Source of the DNA: Emergomyces orientalis | Taxonomy: Eukaryota; Ascomycota; Eurotiomycetes; Onygenales; Ajellomycetaceae | DNA: 64,000 nucleotides | Direction: 5' to 3' | NCBI GenBank assembly: GCA_002110485.1 | Contig: MOWL01000067.1 | Location: 1,736,001-1,800,000 of the forward strand | Shown: one piece after another, positions 11,334 to 22,140 of the stretch | Numbering within the stretch: the stretch's first letter is position 1 | How the letters are laid out: every line of letters starts with the position of its first letter | Notes under the pieces: model-generated | What the model saw: only the letters and a program-made list of their open reading frames with translations | Database searches by the model: none | What the model was told of the DNA's origin: nothing | Program-made: the position numbers and the translations under genes

Positions 11334-12794
11334 CTACTGCCCAGCAATGGTGTCTAAATCATCCACAATGTGGCCAAATCCTCGCAGCACTGAATCGTTC
11401 GTGACTGAACCCCCGTAGGATACTAAACAGGGACTATTGGTGAACGGGTTCGGAGCCTTCCGTTCGAAAAACTGCTTAAGGTCATCGCGGAGGAAGACAA
11501 TTTGGCGAGGTGAAGATTCCAATCGTAAGGAAACGGTCAGTGTCGGCAGTGGGCGATTGGAGCCCGAGCCCCATCCGACTACATCGCGCAGATAATGAAG
11601 TACCTCTTCCCAGGTGTTCTCGGAGAAAATGACTTTGTGGAACTCCAACGCGGTAATTGTGGCGGGTAAAGCGGAAAGGAAGAGGATGAAGTCATCTAAT
11701 GTGAGGACGAAACAGCGAAGCGAAAATGAGCGTAAGACTCGCCACCGCTCCATAGGCAAAATATCCAAAAGAGGCATTGGGCTCCCTAGAAACCTGAGGC
11801 GATACGGTTCGGTATTAGTGTTCAATGCAAAGTGTTCGAGTGCCTGGGCGCAGGAAAGGGCCATTCGAAAAAGTTTTTTTGAAACTTGGTTCCAATGCCA
11901 GCTTGGGTGTCGTCGTCTGTTGCCATCCAATGTGTATTCCAAAGACGTTAGATTGTTCTTCATGACTAAAATTATAAAATCTTCATTTGACGAGTTGAAC
12001 AAATTGAAGTCTTGAATTAGGTCAACACCACGGCAAGAAGGCTCCATGATAAATTCAGATACAGTACGCGGTGACCTAGATAACTCTCGAACGGCGGCAT
12101 TATACCCCCGTAACGTAGGTTGAGACGTATAGCACACATTACCATTCCTTAGAACAGAGCAAGGCCACGGTGTAAGCAGCCAGGAAGGCAGTGAGCGCAC
12201 GAGCGGCGTAGTATATCTAGGCAACCCGGTGCATACCTTTGGGCAATTATTGGCAATGGTGACACGGCGAAGGCGCGGGAACGCTTGAAGCGCAAATCTA
12301 AAGGTTTCGACATCCTCATATGACTCGAGTACTGACTGTTGTTCGTCGTAGAGGCGTAGTAAAAGGTGATGGGCTCTTTCCCATTCGCCCATGTGCCCAT
12401 ATAGCCCTATCAACGCTTTCTGGAGAGAACCCCGTGCCCCGGCGAGATATGTATTTTCGTCAACTTGCACCGGATATCCCGAAAACGATTGAGCATTGTA
12501 GACCCCTGTGTCGTAAGATTGAGCAATCTCAATGTGATCGGCTTCGTAGAGGTGGAGTCGTCTCTCATCCCAAACAATCTCAGTGATCTGCTGGCTGAAA
12601 ACGGGATGGTTTGCAATTGACCGTAGCACGTCCAGATCTCGTTTAAATGGAGATATGAAAACTCGACTAAGGGTAAGAGGTGTAACCGTGTGGAGAAATC
12701 TACAGGTCAAGCGGATATTCTTTAGGTCGCTGTTTGGCAAGTAATCGAAGATGCCGTATAGGAGTTCATTCGCGAGGTCTGTCCAACCAGCCAT
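11334..12794 (-). CDS. F-box domain protein
   Basis: The protein has 486 residues in a single exon. Residues about 3-45 form an F-box: LANELLYGIFDYLPNSDL followed by LTCRFLHTVTP. F-box proteins bind Skp1 and bring substrates to SCF ubiquitin ligases. The rest is Leu-rich and has no clear WD40 or canonical leucine-rich repeats, as in many fungal F-box proteins, so the substrate cannot be told. The ATG at 12794 sits directly before the F-box, which supports the start. Gene order after it is Psc3 on the same strand, with 718 bp between. Confidence 0.8.
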   Translation of the reverse strand: MAGWTDLANELLYGIFDYLPNSDLKNIRLTCRFLHTVTPLTLSRVFISPFKRDLDVLRSIANHPVFSQQITEIVWDERRLHLYEADHIEIAQSYDTGVYNAQSFSGYPVQVDENTYLAGARGSLQKALIGLYGHMGEWERAHHLLLRLYDEQQSVLESYEDVETFRFALQAFPRLRRVTIANNCPKVCTGLPRYTTPLVRSLPSWLLTPWPCSVLRNGNVCYTSQPTLRGYNAAVRELSRSPRTVSEFIMEPSCRGVDLIQDFNLFNSSNEDFIILVMKNNLTSLEYTLDGNRRRHPSWHWNQVSKKLFRMALSCAQALEHFALNTNTEPYRLRFLGSPMPLLDILPMERWRVLRSFSLRCFVLTLDDFILFLSALPATITALEFHKVIFSENTWEEVLHYLRDVVGWGSGSNRPLPTLTVSLRLESSPRQIVFLRDDLKQFFERKAPNPFTNSPCLVSYGGSVTNDSVLRGFGHIVDDLDTIAGQ

Positions 12795-13512
12795 TGTGAG
12801 AGAGTGAGTCTATCCGTGACAGCCCAGCAGCAATCAATCTCGGACCCAGTTTGACATGGGAACCCTGATGATAGAAAAATGCACTGCAAAATCTGTCAAA
12901 ATCCCTCAAGCTTCACTGCTGCCTAAATCAAGATCCCGCAGCAAACACGTGATATCAGTTGCCCTCCACTTGAAGAGATGATAACCAGCATAGAGAATGT
13001 CAGGGTTAAATTCTGATAGCATCTCGCTGGGGCAGGCAACTAGCTAATCTTAGAGAACAATGAAGGTATCTTATATGGCAAAAACAAATACAGAAACATC
13101 ATAAGAATGAAGTTTATATTCATGAAACTAAACGTGGGAGTTTAAAAAGTAGATAAACTTCAAGATCGCAAGATCAGCCACCTTCCGCACCATTTGGTCG
13201 CCAATGGAAGAAGAAACAGATAACTGATAAAAGGTAACATAAGACATGTCAGAAAATCAAAGTACAAGCTCAAATACACGTTTGAACAGAAGTGAAGTAT
13301 AACTAAAAGAGAAAAAAAATATCCACAAAAGTAGCACAGGCTAGGGAAGTAAACCAGGGGAAGTTGAAACCAGAGCACAGGAAAAAAAATTAAGAAGAAA
13401 AAAAAGAAGAAAATAAAGAAAAGCAAAAGAAATTCATCATATATTACGTCCGCTCCGCCCAATTGTGCCAAGTGTTCATTTTATTAACTCATGCTTCCTG
13501 CTTCTTTTTAAA
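12795..13512. other. Spacer between F-box and cohesin genes
   Basis: Contains the 3' end of the cohesin gene and the promoter of the F-box gene. The segment about 13370-13440 is purine-rich on the plus strand, so pyrimidine-rich in transcripts of the minus-strand genes. A 103-codon minus frame here (13160-13471) is only Phe/Leu low complexity. Confidence 0.6.
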
Positions 13513-16500
13513 TTAATCTCCCATCACATCATCGTCGATTTCAATTTCATCAGGGGCAGGAGTCAGCTCCAAATCTTCATCGGCTGCTCCCATGCCGGGT
13601 CTCTCCTCTTCGTCATCGAGCAGCTCTCGAGCCTCTAAGTCATCGTCCTCGTCTTCTCCTGCATGCCCCGTCTCCGCCTCGTCTTCATCGTCATCTTCAA
13701 CTATCTCCGTTGACTTCATTTTCCCATTATTCTTCCTCGATGGAGCACCTGAAGGTCCAGACCCATTAGTTCCTGCTTCTTGAAGTTGTCTCCCTTTTTC
13801 CTTCGTCGGAGCACCTCTCCCTCCCCTGGCCTTCGCAACATCAAGAAACGCCACAACTTCCTTGTAATTCTGCCCGAGGCGACCCTTGTTCCGCAAAAGT
13901 TTCTGCTTCAACTTTCCACTTTGTCGCCCGGAAACATCTAGCACGCCGCCAACGATAGCAAGGACGATCTTGCCTGTGAGTTGACATAATTTCTGCTCCG
14001 CCAATAGTACATTCCGAGCTCGGTGGGCAGCCAATATCTCCCGCATTTCCTCGTCGGCTTCGTCTTCGTCGTCTTCGTCATCATCTGATGGGCTACTGTT
14101 GATATCCGACGGTGAGTCCATTGGCTCGTCATCGTCTGCTATTTCAACAGCTTCTAACTTCCGTCGAGACTTCTTAGCAAATGCCTGTTCAGCTGCGTCG
14201 TGCATTCGGGAAATTAGAGCTCGAGTTTCTGGGCTGATTTCTTGCACCAGGCTTTGGATTTGGAGAGCAACTTCATCATCCAGCGAAGGAATGAAGTTAT
14301 TTGTACCCGATCCAGAATTGCGAAGCGTTCCAAACACCGTTTGGAGGTCAAGTAGGGTAAGTGCGGCAGAGACTCTAAGTTCATCAAGCCCCGAACGTCC
14401 TTGCATTATAGATGTGAGGATCGCGACAAATGCATCTCGACGAACTGAAAGCGAATCGAAAAATTCGGTATCAAAATATGGATCCTCGGATGATAGTGCA
14501 GCCCTTATGAACCGCACCTTCCACATAAAATAAATAAGAAGTGTTTTGAAGCTGTTGGTCACAAGTTCGAATTCAAGCCTCTCAACTTCCTCATCTGAAT
14601 CCTCTGCCCGGAGGCCTCGTTTACTTAAGTTGAGAATAATATCGACAGGAGGCTCCGTTGAGGCTTTCTTTCTTTTAGAGGAAGCACGGGGTTCAGCTTC
14701 CAAAATGGAACTGCAGTCAGATACACTTGCGAGGTTTGAAATCCGAATGACCGTATTGGACAGAGCGGTAAGAACGCTGACGGAAAGAGAGGGCGATTCT
14801 TCCGTGCCTTTAGTTACAGATAGAGTGCGTAAAGCTTCAATTGTATCATCCCACAACTCTTGCACTTTGGATTCCATAGCTTCTTTGAGTTCGTCGGAAG
14901 TGCGCGCATGTAAGAAAGCTACTGTAGCTTCTGCAAGGACAGCCTGGTGAGAGTGTGTCAAGAACTGTTTATTGATGTTGCCGATGAGGTCCGAATATGC
15001 AGCCGCATCCTTCTGAAGATCCTGGATCAAGTTGAGATCGACCAGATGTTCTAGCCTCAGAATAGCAGAAGCAGCTTCAGGTGCCGATCCAAACTTATTC
15101 AGCAGTTGGGGAATGATCTGAGATAAACTGTGGGCAATAGATTCTTGTCGCTCCTCCATCCTCTCCACCAACAACTTGGTCTTCCTACCCTTCTTATCAG
15201 TATCGGATTTGGTGATGTCCATGATATGCAATTTCACGGCGGAACTTAAGACTTCCAGCAAGACCCCTTCTTGGCCTTCACTTAGCTTATATAACTGTTT
15301 CACTGTATTGGCAGTATCATCTTCACTCGAGGTCTCTGGAATTTGCGAATGGTCATAAAGGAGATATCCAGCCAAATGTTCCCATTGTTGGAGCTCCTCG
15401 AAATGGGAGTATATAGCTTCCGTCGCGAGCACGAATCGCGAATCGATGCGGCCATTAAAACTTGTTCGTGATATTGAAAGATCCTGGTCAGCTGGACCCT
15501 CAGATTCCTGGCCATCGTACACCTGAAGTACATCCACTAAACATTTGTATTTGATCCAAGACCGGCGAGGGGTTTCGAAATTGTCTTCGTCATCATCCTC
15601 CATAAACGATTCGTTTAATTCTTCCTCCAAACTCTCCGTAAGAGCATCATAAACGTCCTGGATATTCTCAACGAAGAATCTGCCCGCAGCTTTGCGCACG
15701 CGAGGCTCGCTGTCGAAAACAAGCCGGCCAACGCTATCGATATCGTCTGGTTCAAGCAATCCAGCCTCTCGAATCAAATCTAACAACTCAACAACGGCGG
15801 AGCGGACAGTGGGTTCAGCATCCCTAACAGCCATCTCTACAATGCGCGGGCGAAATCGCTCCGTGAAAGCGCGGAGCCCGGCAATGTTATCCTTGTTTTG
15901 GTAAAGTCGATGAAGCTGGTTCACCACGACAGATCTAGTGTGGGCGACGGTGTCTGAAAGGACCCATCCCAAATATCGCAAGTATTGGCCATCGAAAAAC
16001 ATTTCCCTATATGTATTAATCCAAACTCCAAGTGCGGTGACGCACTCGGCCCGAATTTTTGGATCGACGTCTCTATAACGATGGACGAATACGGTGTCAA
16101 AGGAGTCGTGAAGATAGCTGTCTATAACTTCTAGCTTTTTCTCTCCTTCTTGAACCTTGGATTGCATCGCATCAGCTCTGCCTTTATTCACTGATTTTTT
16201 CTTCTTCTCCGTATCCAGTTGCTTTCGAGTATTTGATACAGTTAAGGAGACTTCTCTGGCAACATTGCACAACGTCGTCACGACTGCAAGTGAAATTATC
16301 GTAGCGGTATGTCTGAATGGTCGAATAGGGGCGGAAGACATTGATGTTACCCAGACTTGGATATTTTCGACAAGGGCAGAGTCACTGTACAGGACTGATG
16401 AGCTGTGGATGGTTCTGATGAGAGAACCGAAAAAGTTGGTCAGGATGTACTGGAAGGACTTGAATTTTTTGGCTCTCGAAATGAGGGGGTATTCGGTAAT

Positions 16501-17388
16501 GCTCTGCGCCTGGTATTCTTCTTGTAGGTCGTTCAACCGGTTGGCAACATTATCGACGTCTTCGATATCGTGGTCGTCCACTTTCAAGTCTGTTCCCGTG
16601 CATCTTAGGATGAAATTGACCAGATCGGTCATCCCTTTGATATTGTGCTCCTCGTATTCTGTAAGCCACTCTGCAGCGACAGCATCGGTAGTGTGACCTC
16701 GGGCGAAAACCTCAGCTAAAACACAGAACGTGTTAGTAGACAAATTTAATGAATCGATAACGTATAGGGTCTCGTTCTCCGTACCATAAAGGCCCTCCTC
16801 CTCCGCAAAATCACTTGGTCTTGCCCGATGCTTCTTCGATCTCGATGCGGACCGATCCCCATTGACGGCAGGACGGAAAGTAAGCTCAGTCGTGACACCA
16901 TTGGTAATTTTTGGTTTCTTCGCTGTCCGCTTCGTACTGGGCTTCTTGGGTTCCTTAGGTTCCTTGGGCGCCTTATTCCTCTTCTTAGTGGCTGCGTTCT
17001 TTCGCGCAGCTTTCCTTCGTTCCTTAAGTTCTTCTTCATCAGGTACATCATCCTCACTTTCTTCCAGATCGTCCTCATCTTCGCCGCCTTCCTCTCCTTG
17101 ACTTTCCTCTTCACCACCAACCCCGCTTTCTGCTCCATCTGACGCGTCGTTCTCATCCTCGTCCTCGTCCCCATCTTCCTGTTGTACGGCGCGCTTCCGC
17201 TTAGTCGTTCCACTACCCTGTGACGGACGACTCGAGCTATAGGCAGCAGACGAAAAAAGCTCAGGTTTCCGTTTCGCCCGGCCAGACTTCCTTCTACTAC
17301 TCGTATTTGCGGGTGGTGAGTTGGCACTCTCACCAGGCTCTGTAAGCGGACTTGAGCCACGCTCATCACCCTGAGCGGACACATTCAT
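13513..17388 (-). CDS. psc3: Cohesin subunit Scc3/Psc3 (STAG/SA protein)
   Basis: The protein has 1291 residues with no intron. Residues 1-200 are a charged, disordered tail with long acidic runs and Lys/Pro-rich, probably nuclear-targeting segments. The STAG domain spans about 225-340 (TLYVIDSLNLSTNT to SMSSAPIRPFRHTATI). The stromalin conserved domain is at about 430-510 (FVHRYRDVDPKIRAECV, YLGWVLSDTVAHTRS). A HEAT-like helical body follows, and the C-terminus is again very acidic. Scc3 proteins bind the kleisin Rad21 and DNA and are needed for cohesin loading and hold. Length is normal for the family. The next gene, ureD, is divergent. Confidence 0.95.
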   Translation of the reverse strand: MNVSAQGDERGSSPLTEPGESANSPPANTSSRRKSGRAKRKPELFSSAAYSSSRPSQGSGTTKRKRAVQQEDGDEDEDENDASDGAESGVGGEEESQGEEGGEDEDDLEESEDDVPDEEELKERRKAARKNAATKKRNKAPKEPKEPKKPSTKRTAKKPKITNGVTTELTFRPAVNGDRSASRSKKHRARPSDFAEEEGLYGTENETLYVIDSLNLSTNTFCVLAEVFARGHTTDAVAAEWLTEYEEHNIKGMTDLVNFILRCTGTDLKVDDHDIEDVDNVANRLNDLQEEYQAQSITEYPLISRAKKFKSFQYILTNFFGSLIRTIHSSSVLYSDSALVENIQVWVTSMSSAPIRPFRHTATIISLAVVTTLCNVAREVSLTVSNTRKQLDTEKKKKSVNKGRADAMQSKVQEGEKKLEVIDSYLHDSFDTVFVHRYRDVDPKIRAECVTALGVWINTYREMFFDGQYLRYLGWVLSDTVAHTRSVVVNQLHRLYQNKDNIAGLRAFTERFRPRIVEMAVRDAEPTVRSAVVELLDLIREAGLLEPDDIDSVGRLVFDSEPRVRKAAGRFFVENIQDVYDALTESLEEELNESFMEDDDEDNFETPRRSWIKYKCLVDVLQVYDGQESEGPADQDLSISRTSFNGRIDSRFVLATEAIYSHFEELQQWEHLAGYLLYDHSQIPETSSEDDTANTVKQLYKLSEGQEGVLLEVLSSAVKLHIMDITKSDTDKKGRKTKLLVERMEERQESIAHSLSQIIPQLLNKFGSAPEAASAILRLEHLVDLNLIQDLQKDAAAYSDLIGNINKQFLTHSHQAVLAEATVAFLHARTSDELKEAMESKVQELWDDTIEALRTLSVTKGTEESPSLSVSVLTALSNTVIRISNLASVSDCSSILEAEPRASSKRKKASTEPPVDIILNLSKRGLRAEDSDEEVERLEFELVTNSFKTLLIYFMWKVRFIRAALSSEDPYFDTEFFDSLSVRRDAFVAILTSIMQGRSGLDELRVSAALTLLDLQTVFGTLRNSGSGTNNFIPSLDDEVALQIQSLVQEISPETRALISRMHDAAEQAFAKKSRRKLEAVEIADDDEPMDSPSDINSSPSDDDEDDEDEADEEMREILAAHRARNVLLAEQKLCQLTGKIVLAIVGGVLDVSGRQSGKLKQKLLRNKGRLGQNYKEVVAFLDVAKARGGRGAPTKEKGRQLQEAGTNGSGPSGAPSRKNNGKMKSTEIVEDDDEDEAETGHAGEDEDDDLEARELLDDEEERPGMGAADEDLELTPAPDEIEIDDDVMGD

Positions 17389-18339
17389 CTTGTATTCTAT
17401 GCGACGACAGAATCCTCTTGTTTTTGGTCAGGTAATCAGGAAGGTTGGTTGTTGATTTTGCGCGTGGGCGATTTTTCTTCCAGAATCAAGCCAGGACGCG
17501 ACTTGACAGCATCCAAGCGCAGGCAGCGGGTAACGCGTTGGTGGTAATGTCAGCAGTGGGTGACGAATAAGATGTTTTCACAGACAGGAGGGAGGACATT
17601 GATGGCTGCCAATGGTCCGGGATTGGGGGAAATATCAAAGCGAGCGTTGGAGGATCAATAGGTATATCCAGGATAAAATGCGCCTGCTCACATTTCTGGC
17701 AAACGCGACACTGGAGGATTGACCGCAACTTTTCCTTTTTGGGCCAGGCGGCTGCTGACGGTATGGGCCTAGTGGTACGGATTGGTATCTCGTACTGACA
17801 TTGTACTTAAAAATCACGTTATCGATGGTATTTAATCTGTAATACCAATACGCAATTATTTCAGTGGTGTAATTTCTGGTAACGACCTGACCGTACAGCG
17901 ATTGGTATTTTCTTTCGCCTATCGATTAAGGAACATCCGATACCTCATACATATAGTTACTTGCTATACATGCCAGGTAACTACAGTACATATAACTACA
18001 CATGCATAACTTCCAAGGTTTGTTCCTCCACAGCAGCGAAACTTTTACCACCATCACAATTTCAACGCCGGGTTCCAATGGATACCTTGGTTGTAGCGTC
18101 GATGCCTTGGTTTAAAGATGTACCTGTACATCACGTCATCATCCACAATGAAAACATTTAGAACAGTTGCCACCACACAATCGCCATCCTCTGAATAATC
18201 CCTTTGGTCTATGCCTTTCTCCAGGGCATAAAACGACCGAAGAGAACTAGCTCATCCCAAATCAAGACTGCTCCAAACAGTTTATCCAGCACTCAATTAA
18301 TCAACTTTTCAGTATACCATTGACAAATCTGGCACAAAT
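17389..18339. promoter_or_regulatory. Divergent 5' region of psc3 and ureD
   Basis: About 950 bp lies between the two start codons. It has no supported gene; short minus frames at 17486-17817 have no known motif. Specific promoter elements were not identified. Confidence 0.5.
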
Positions 18340-19680
18340 ATGCACAAGGCATACAATAACCTTCCCTCGAAGGAAGACATCTCTCCAAATCTTCCAAAGG
18401 CGCCCTTTGCTTCTCCCTTCGCAACATCACACACCGCTCCCGGCCGCGGAGAAGTTGTCCTCTCCGTACTTCCCCCTTCAGTCACAACCATCTCTACCCT
18501 GTCGTATAAATACCCTTTGAAGCTTCTTAACCGGACTCCCGCAACGCCACTCAATTCCAAATACCCAGAATCTGCAACCACTCCTGTCCATCTCTACCTG
18601 CTCACCTATGGTGGCGGGCTGCTTCCTGGCGACCACATTGATGTCTCGATCACTTTGCAGCCGCGGACGAGACTGGTGATGACAACCCCACAAGGGAGTA
18701 CCAAGATATACAAAACAGAGCGGACAAGGGCGACGGATAGAGGCGGGCAGCCCGTGGTCCAACCCCCAAACAACGACAACCAGCAGCCGCCGCCTGGCGA
18801 TGGCGACAGCAGCGGTGTCAATATTGAATATATTGACCGTGATAAAAACTCTGCACGTTGTAAGAGTACGCAGATACTGGATGTGAAACTGGACAAACAG
18901 ACGGGTCTCTGCTATATCCCTGACCCGTCACAGCCGTTCCAAGATAGCCAGTATGAGCAGGTACAGCGGTTTACGCTTCTGCAGGACAAACATCCAGAGG
19001 ATTCGAATTCCAATAGCAACTGCGGGCCCAGCCTCTGTGTCCTCGACTGGGTAACCCAAGGCCGCACAGCGCGGGGCGAAGACTGGAACTTCAACTCCTG
19101 GAAGGGGCGGAATGAAGTCTGGTCCGAGGACCCGTCCACCGGGGAACGCAAACTCCTCCTCCGCGACACTGTCGTCTTGGAAGATGAAACAAGATACAAT
19201 GAGGATCAAGATGGGAATTTACTACCTGTCCCCGCTATGGATTCCTATCCAATACCACCACCACAGCCACCATCACCCCCAACAACATCAGGATTTCAAC
19301 CCCAACACCACGCCATTCCCCCCTCCCCCCTCTCTATCCAAGAACGCACGCGCCCACACGGGATCGTGGGGACACTGATCCTCCATGGACCTCTCTTCGA
19401 CTCCCTTGCCTCCTTCATCATGGAAGAATTCTCCTCGCTGCCGCGTATTGGTGGGCGGAATTGGTCTGCATCTAATGCCGCGCCTTCTTCTGCCACCCCT
19501 AGCAAAGGCTCTGACCAGCCCCCCGTAACATGGACGGCGTCACGCGTGCGATCAGATTTCGTTCTCGTGAAATTCGGAGCGAGGGGTTTCGAGAGCGTGA
19601 AGGGCTGGTTGGGGGAATTGGTAAGGAAGGAGGGAAGTGTGGTGGGGGAGTTTGGGACGGAGGCTCTGGGGTGTCTGTAA
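18340..19680 (+). CDS. ureD: Urease accessory protein UreD
   Basis: The protein has 446 residues in one exon. The family signature appears as LTYGGGLLPGDHI, then TRLVMTTPQGSTKIYK. The C-terminal half keeps LCVLDWVTQGR, GEDWNFNSWKGRNEVW and IVGTLILHGPLFDSL. UreD (also called UreH in some bacteria) binds apo-urease and, with UreF and UreG, helps insert nickel. Two low-complexity insertions are odd: a Pro/Asn/Gln-rich one near residues 137-160 and a Pro-rich one near 303-333, which make the protein longer than bacterial members. They could be unrecognised introns, but both are in frame without stops and lie between conserved blocks. Confidence 0.92.
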   Translation: MHKAYNNLPSKEDISPNLPKAPFASPFATSHTAPGRGEVVLSVLPPSVTTISTLSYKYPLKLLNRTPATPLNSKYPESATTPVHLYLLTYGGGLLPGDHIDVSITLQPRTRLVMTTPQGSTKIYKTERTRATDRGGQPVVQPPNNDNQQPPPGDGDSSGVNIEYIDRDKNSARCKSTQILDVKLDKQTGLCYIPDPSQPFQDSQYEQVQRFTLLQDKHPEDSNSNSNCGPSLCVLDWVTQGRTARGEDWNFNSWKGRNEVWSEDPSTGERKLLLRDTVVLEDETRYNEDQDGNLLPVPAMDSYPIPPPQPPSPPTTSGFQPQHHAIPPSPLSIQERTRPHGIVGTLILHGPLFDSLASFIMEEFSSLPRIGGRNWSASNAAPSSATPSKGSDQPPVTWTASRVRSDFVLVKFGARGFESVKGWLGELVRKEGSVVGEFGTEALGCL

Positions 19681-20405
19681 GGTGATTTTTGTTTTCATTC
19701 ATTCATTCTTTCTTTCTTTCTTTCTTTCTTCTTCTTGATCCATTTTATGAATGTATATATGTATATGCACATATATTTGGGGAGGGGGGGAAGTTGTTGT
19801 GTTTGCTTTTTCGTATGTTTCGACACCTGTGCTACATGAAGGGGCACCCGTGTGTTATGCTTTCCCAAGCTCGGTCACCTTCTTCTATTTATAACTCTAA
19901 GGCTTTTCATAAACACAAGCAGAAAAAGCCAGCGAGAGACCGAAATACACAATGCAGACAACCGGTTGCTCACTTGTTCTTTAGAACAATTAGGTCTAAG
20001 AAAGAAATCTGGGTACGACTAACATCAAGAGTATTAGGCAAGTGAAAGAACACATCACATATGCAGTTCATGACATCGCCGGCCCATAAAGCCCAAATAC
20101 GAAACATTAACGAACACCAAACCCAATCCAAAATCGCATACCAATGCATATGATCATTAGGTAGGAAAACGAGGAGAAACCGGTAACTCCCAGGCTCGGA
20201 TCCAGGATATCAAAAGTCGTAATTCTAAAAGAACCAAACACCCGGCAACTCAATTAACCAAAATCCAAACACAAAATCCCCCATCTAGTACAGGTATAGC
20301 CAAACCTGGTTTATCCAGATTGATCAACGCACATACGCGCGAGCGCGTGCACGCTCATAATGCCAAAAGAGAGATTGAGAAACCAAACAAACAAAAATCC
20401 ATCTT
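19681..20405. other. Convergent 3' spacer of ureD and AIM6 gene
   Basis: Holds a tetranucleotide microsatellite just after ureD and otherwise no supported gene. Both flanking genes end here. Confidence 0.6.
19694..19735. repeat. ATTC/TTTC microsatellite
   Basis: Three to four ATTC units pass directly into five TTTC units and then TTC units. It lies in the probable 3' UTR of ureD. Confidence 0.85.
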
Positions 20406-22140
20406 TTAACGTTTCCATTGCCACAGCCTACTCCCACTCCAATCCCTTCGTGCCGCACTTTTCAAATCATCAACATTTAAAATATCCACGCCCTCCCTAA
20501 TCAGCACCGTCCAGAGGTGATTTCGCAAACTATGAGGCCAGCTGGGGATGGACCAGTAGCGCACTTTAAGGCCGCGTTGATGTGCACCACGGACCTGTGC
20601 CCTGAGCAGGTCCATTTGTCTCTGAGTTAGATGAAACCGCCAGGGAAACCCGATGGATTTCTTGAATGAGACGGATGCGTAGTAGCTGTTGTTGGTATTG
20701 TAGATGTATGCGTTGGGTGTTTTTTCGCTCCTGTAGAGTCTAGTGGGAGGGGCGTCAAGGGGTTGGGGGTTAGATTGTTCTGGAGGGCGATTCTCTAGAT
20801 AGCGGCGGGGTCTAATGATATACATCTCGTCGAAATCAGGATTTATGTCATCCTCATAGGGAAGGTTTAGTTTTGAGGGTTGTTTGGTATTGCCCAGGAC
20901 AACATCTGTCCCCAGTGTATCGAGCGGGGCGTCGAAGAAGACATCTCTATAGGTATCATTGGCGATAAGGGTGTTGAATGGAGCTTTTCCCGTCGCAACA
21001 ACTGTAACTGGACCTTCCATCACGCCCGTCCCATTAAAATAACTAAGATAGCCACGATCACGTAGCGGAGAGAGCTGGGAAAGAAGATATGGCCAAGCAT
21101 CAACTGCCTTGTTCTTGAAGTCGATAAGCAGGACGAGAGTCTGAGATGGCTTGGTATCAAACACGCCGTTTGGCGGTTTTTTGGGCCTGGGGTGAAAACG
21201 GGTGATAGGGTTCTGTTTTTCTAGGATCTCGACGAGGGGATCGATATACAACTTCGTCAAAGTCCGGTTGGGGGTAAGAGACCCGGTGGAATGGCCCACA
21301 AAGAGATCGTCGTCAAAGAGCCAGATGTCTGCCTCTACGCTGACACAGCCAACCTCGAGGGCGGAGTACAGGGGTACGAGACGCCAATAGTCGTTGTGAG
21401 AATGGCATGGGATGGGCATAACACCCCCGGTTGTATCAGTAGGCCAGTGAGAAAGATATTCACCTATTTGGCCGGGGCGACCCCAGCGAGAAATGGCCTT
21501 CTCAATGTCACTAGGGAAGAAAGAGACGAACGCCCCTAGGGTCAGAGTGACGAACTGGACCAGTCCTCTGTTGTTATCTCCAGTGTTAGCCATGTTCTTT
21601 ACCCATTTCCATCGATTTTTTCAATAGACACATTGGGGGGAGCTTCGTAATAAATAGGGGAAGAATAAATATAGCGTGACCAGAAGGATGAAAAGATAGG
21701 TAACGGGGGAAGGGAGACACCAACAGCACAGCTAAAACAGCCACGATGCAAATCAGTAGCCGACGCCCTTTCCTCGGGCCATCCCTCGACGGTTTGGCGG
21801 TTCTGCTGAAACAAGCAAAGCAGGAAGCGTGTAGAGAATAGTTTCGCTTATTTCCTATAGGCTTACGAGGCGACGGCGGCCAGCTCGTTGGGAGCAGAGC
21901 TGATGACTGTGATGCATCGTCCTCATCATCGGCGATATCATAGTTCAGCCCGTATTGTCCTTCGGCCAGTTCTAGAGATCGATCTTCGTCCTCATTTTCC
22001 CGCCAGATTCGTCCCTGTGCAGGGCCAGGCTCAAGTCGAGCAGTAGGTGAGGATGCGGTGGCAGCAGTTGATGATGATGCTGCTGCTGGAGGTGATTGGG
22101 ATGTTAATAATGCATGTTGAGGGGTGCAGGAAAATGACAT
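20406..22140 (-). CDS. AIM6-type membrane-anchored phosphodiesterase-like protein
   Basis: Predicted 522 residues in two exons, 21721-22140 and 20406-21554, by a 166-nt intron; donor GTGTCT and acceptor CCAG both fall in phase 0, but neighbouring acceptors at 21566 or 21568 remain possible. The start is the ATG at 22140 (MSFSCTPQHALL). The N-terminal 115 residues are Ser/Ala/acidic and disordered. A membrane segment spans the junction (RRLLICIVAVLAVLL then FVTLTLGAFV). The catalytic-type region follows: CHSHNDYWRLVPLYSALEVG, VSVEADIWLFDDDLFVGH and LVLLIDFKNKAVDAWPYL. This is the family of yeast Altered Inheritance of Mitochondria 6, related in fold to PLC-like phosphodiesterases. The true substrate is unknown. 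Confidence 0.85.

Noticed and set aside
13160..13471. 103-codon Phe/Leu-rich minus-strand ORF
   Set aside because: Translation of a purine/pyrimidine-biased spacer; not membrane protein-like beyond composition.
21599..21814. 71-codon minus-strand ORF over the AIM6 intron
   Set aside because: Out-of-frame reading across the exon 1/intron boundary.
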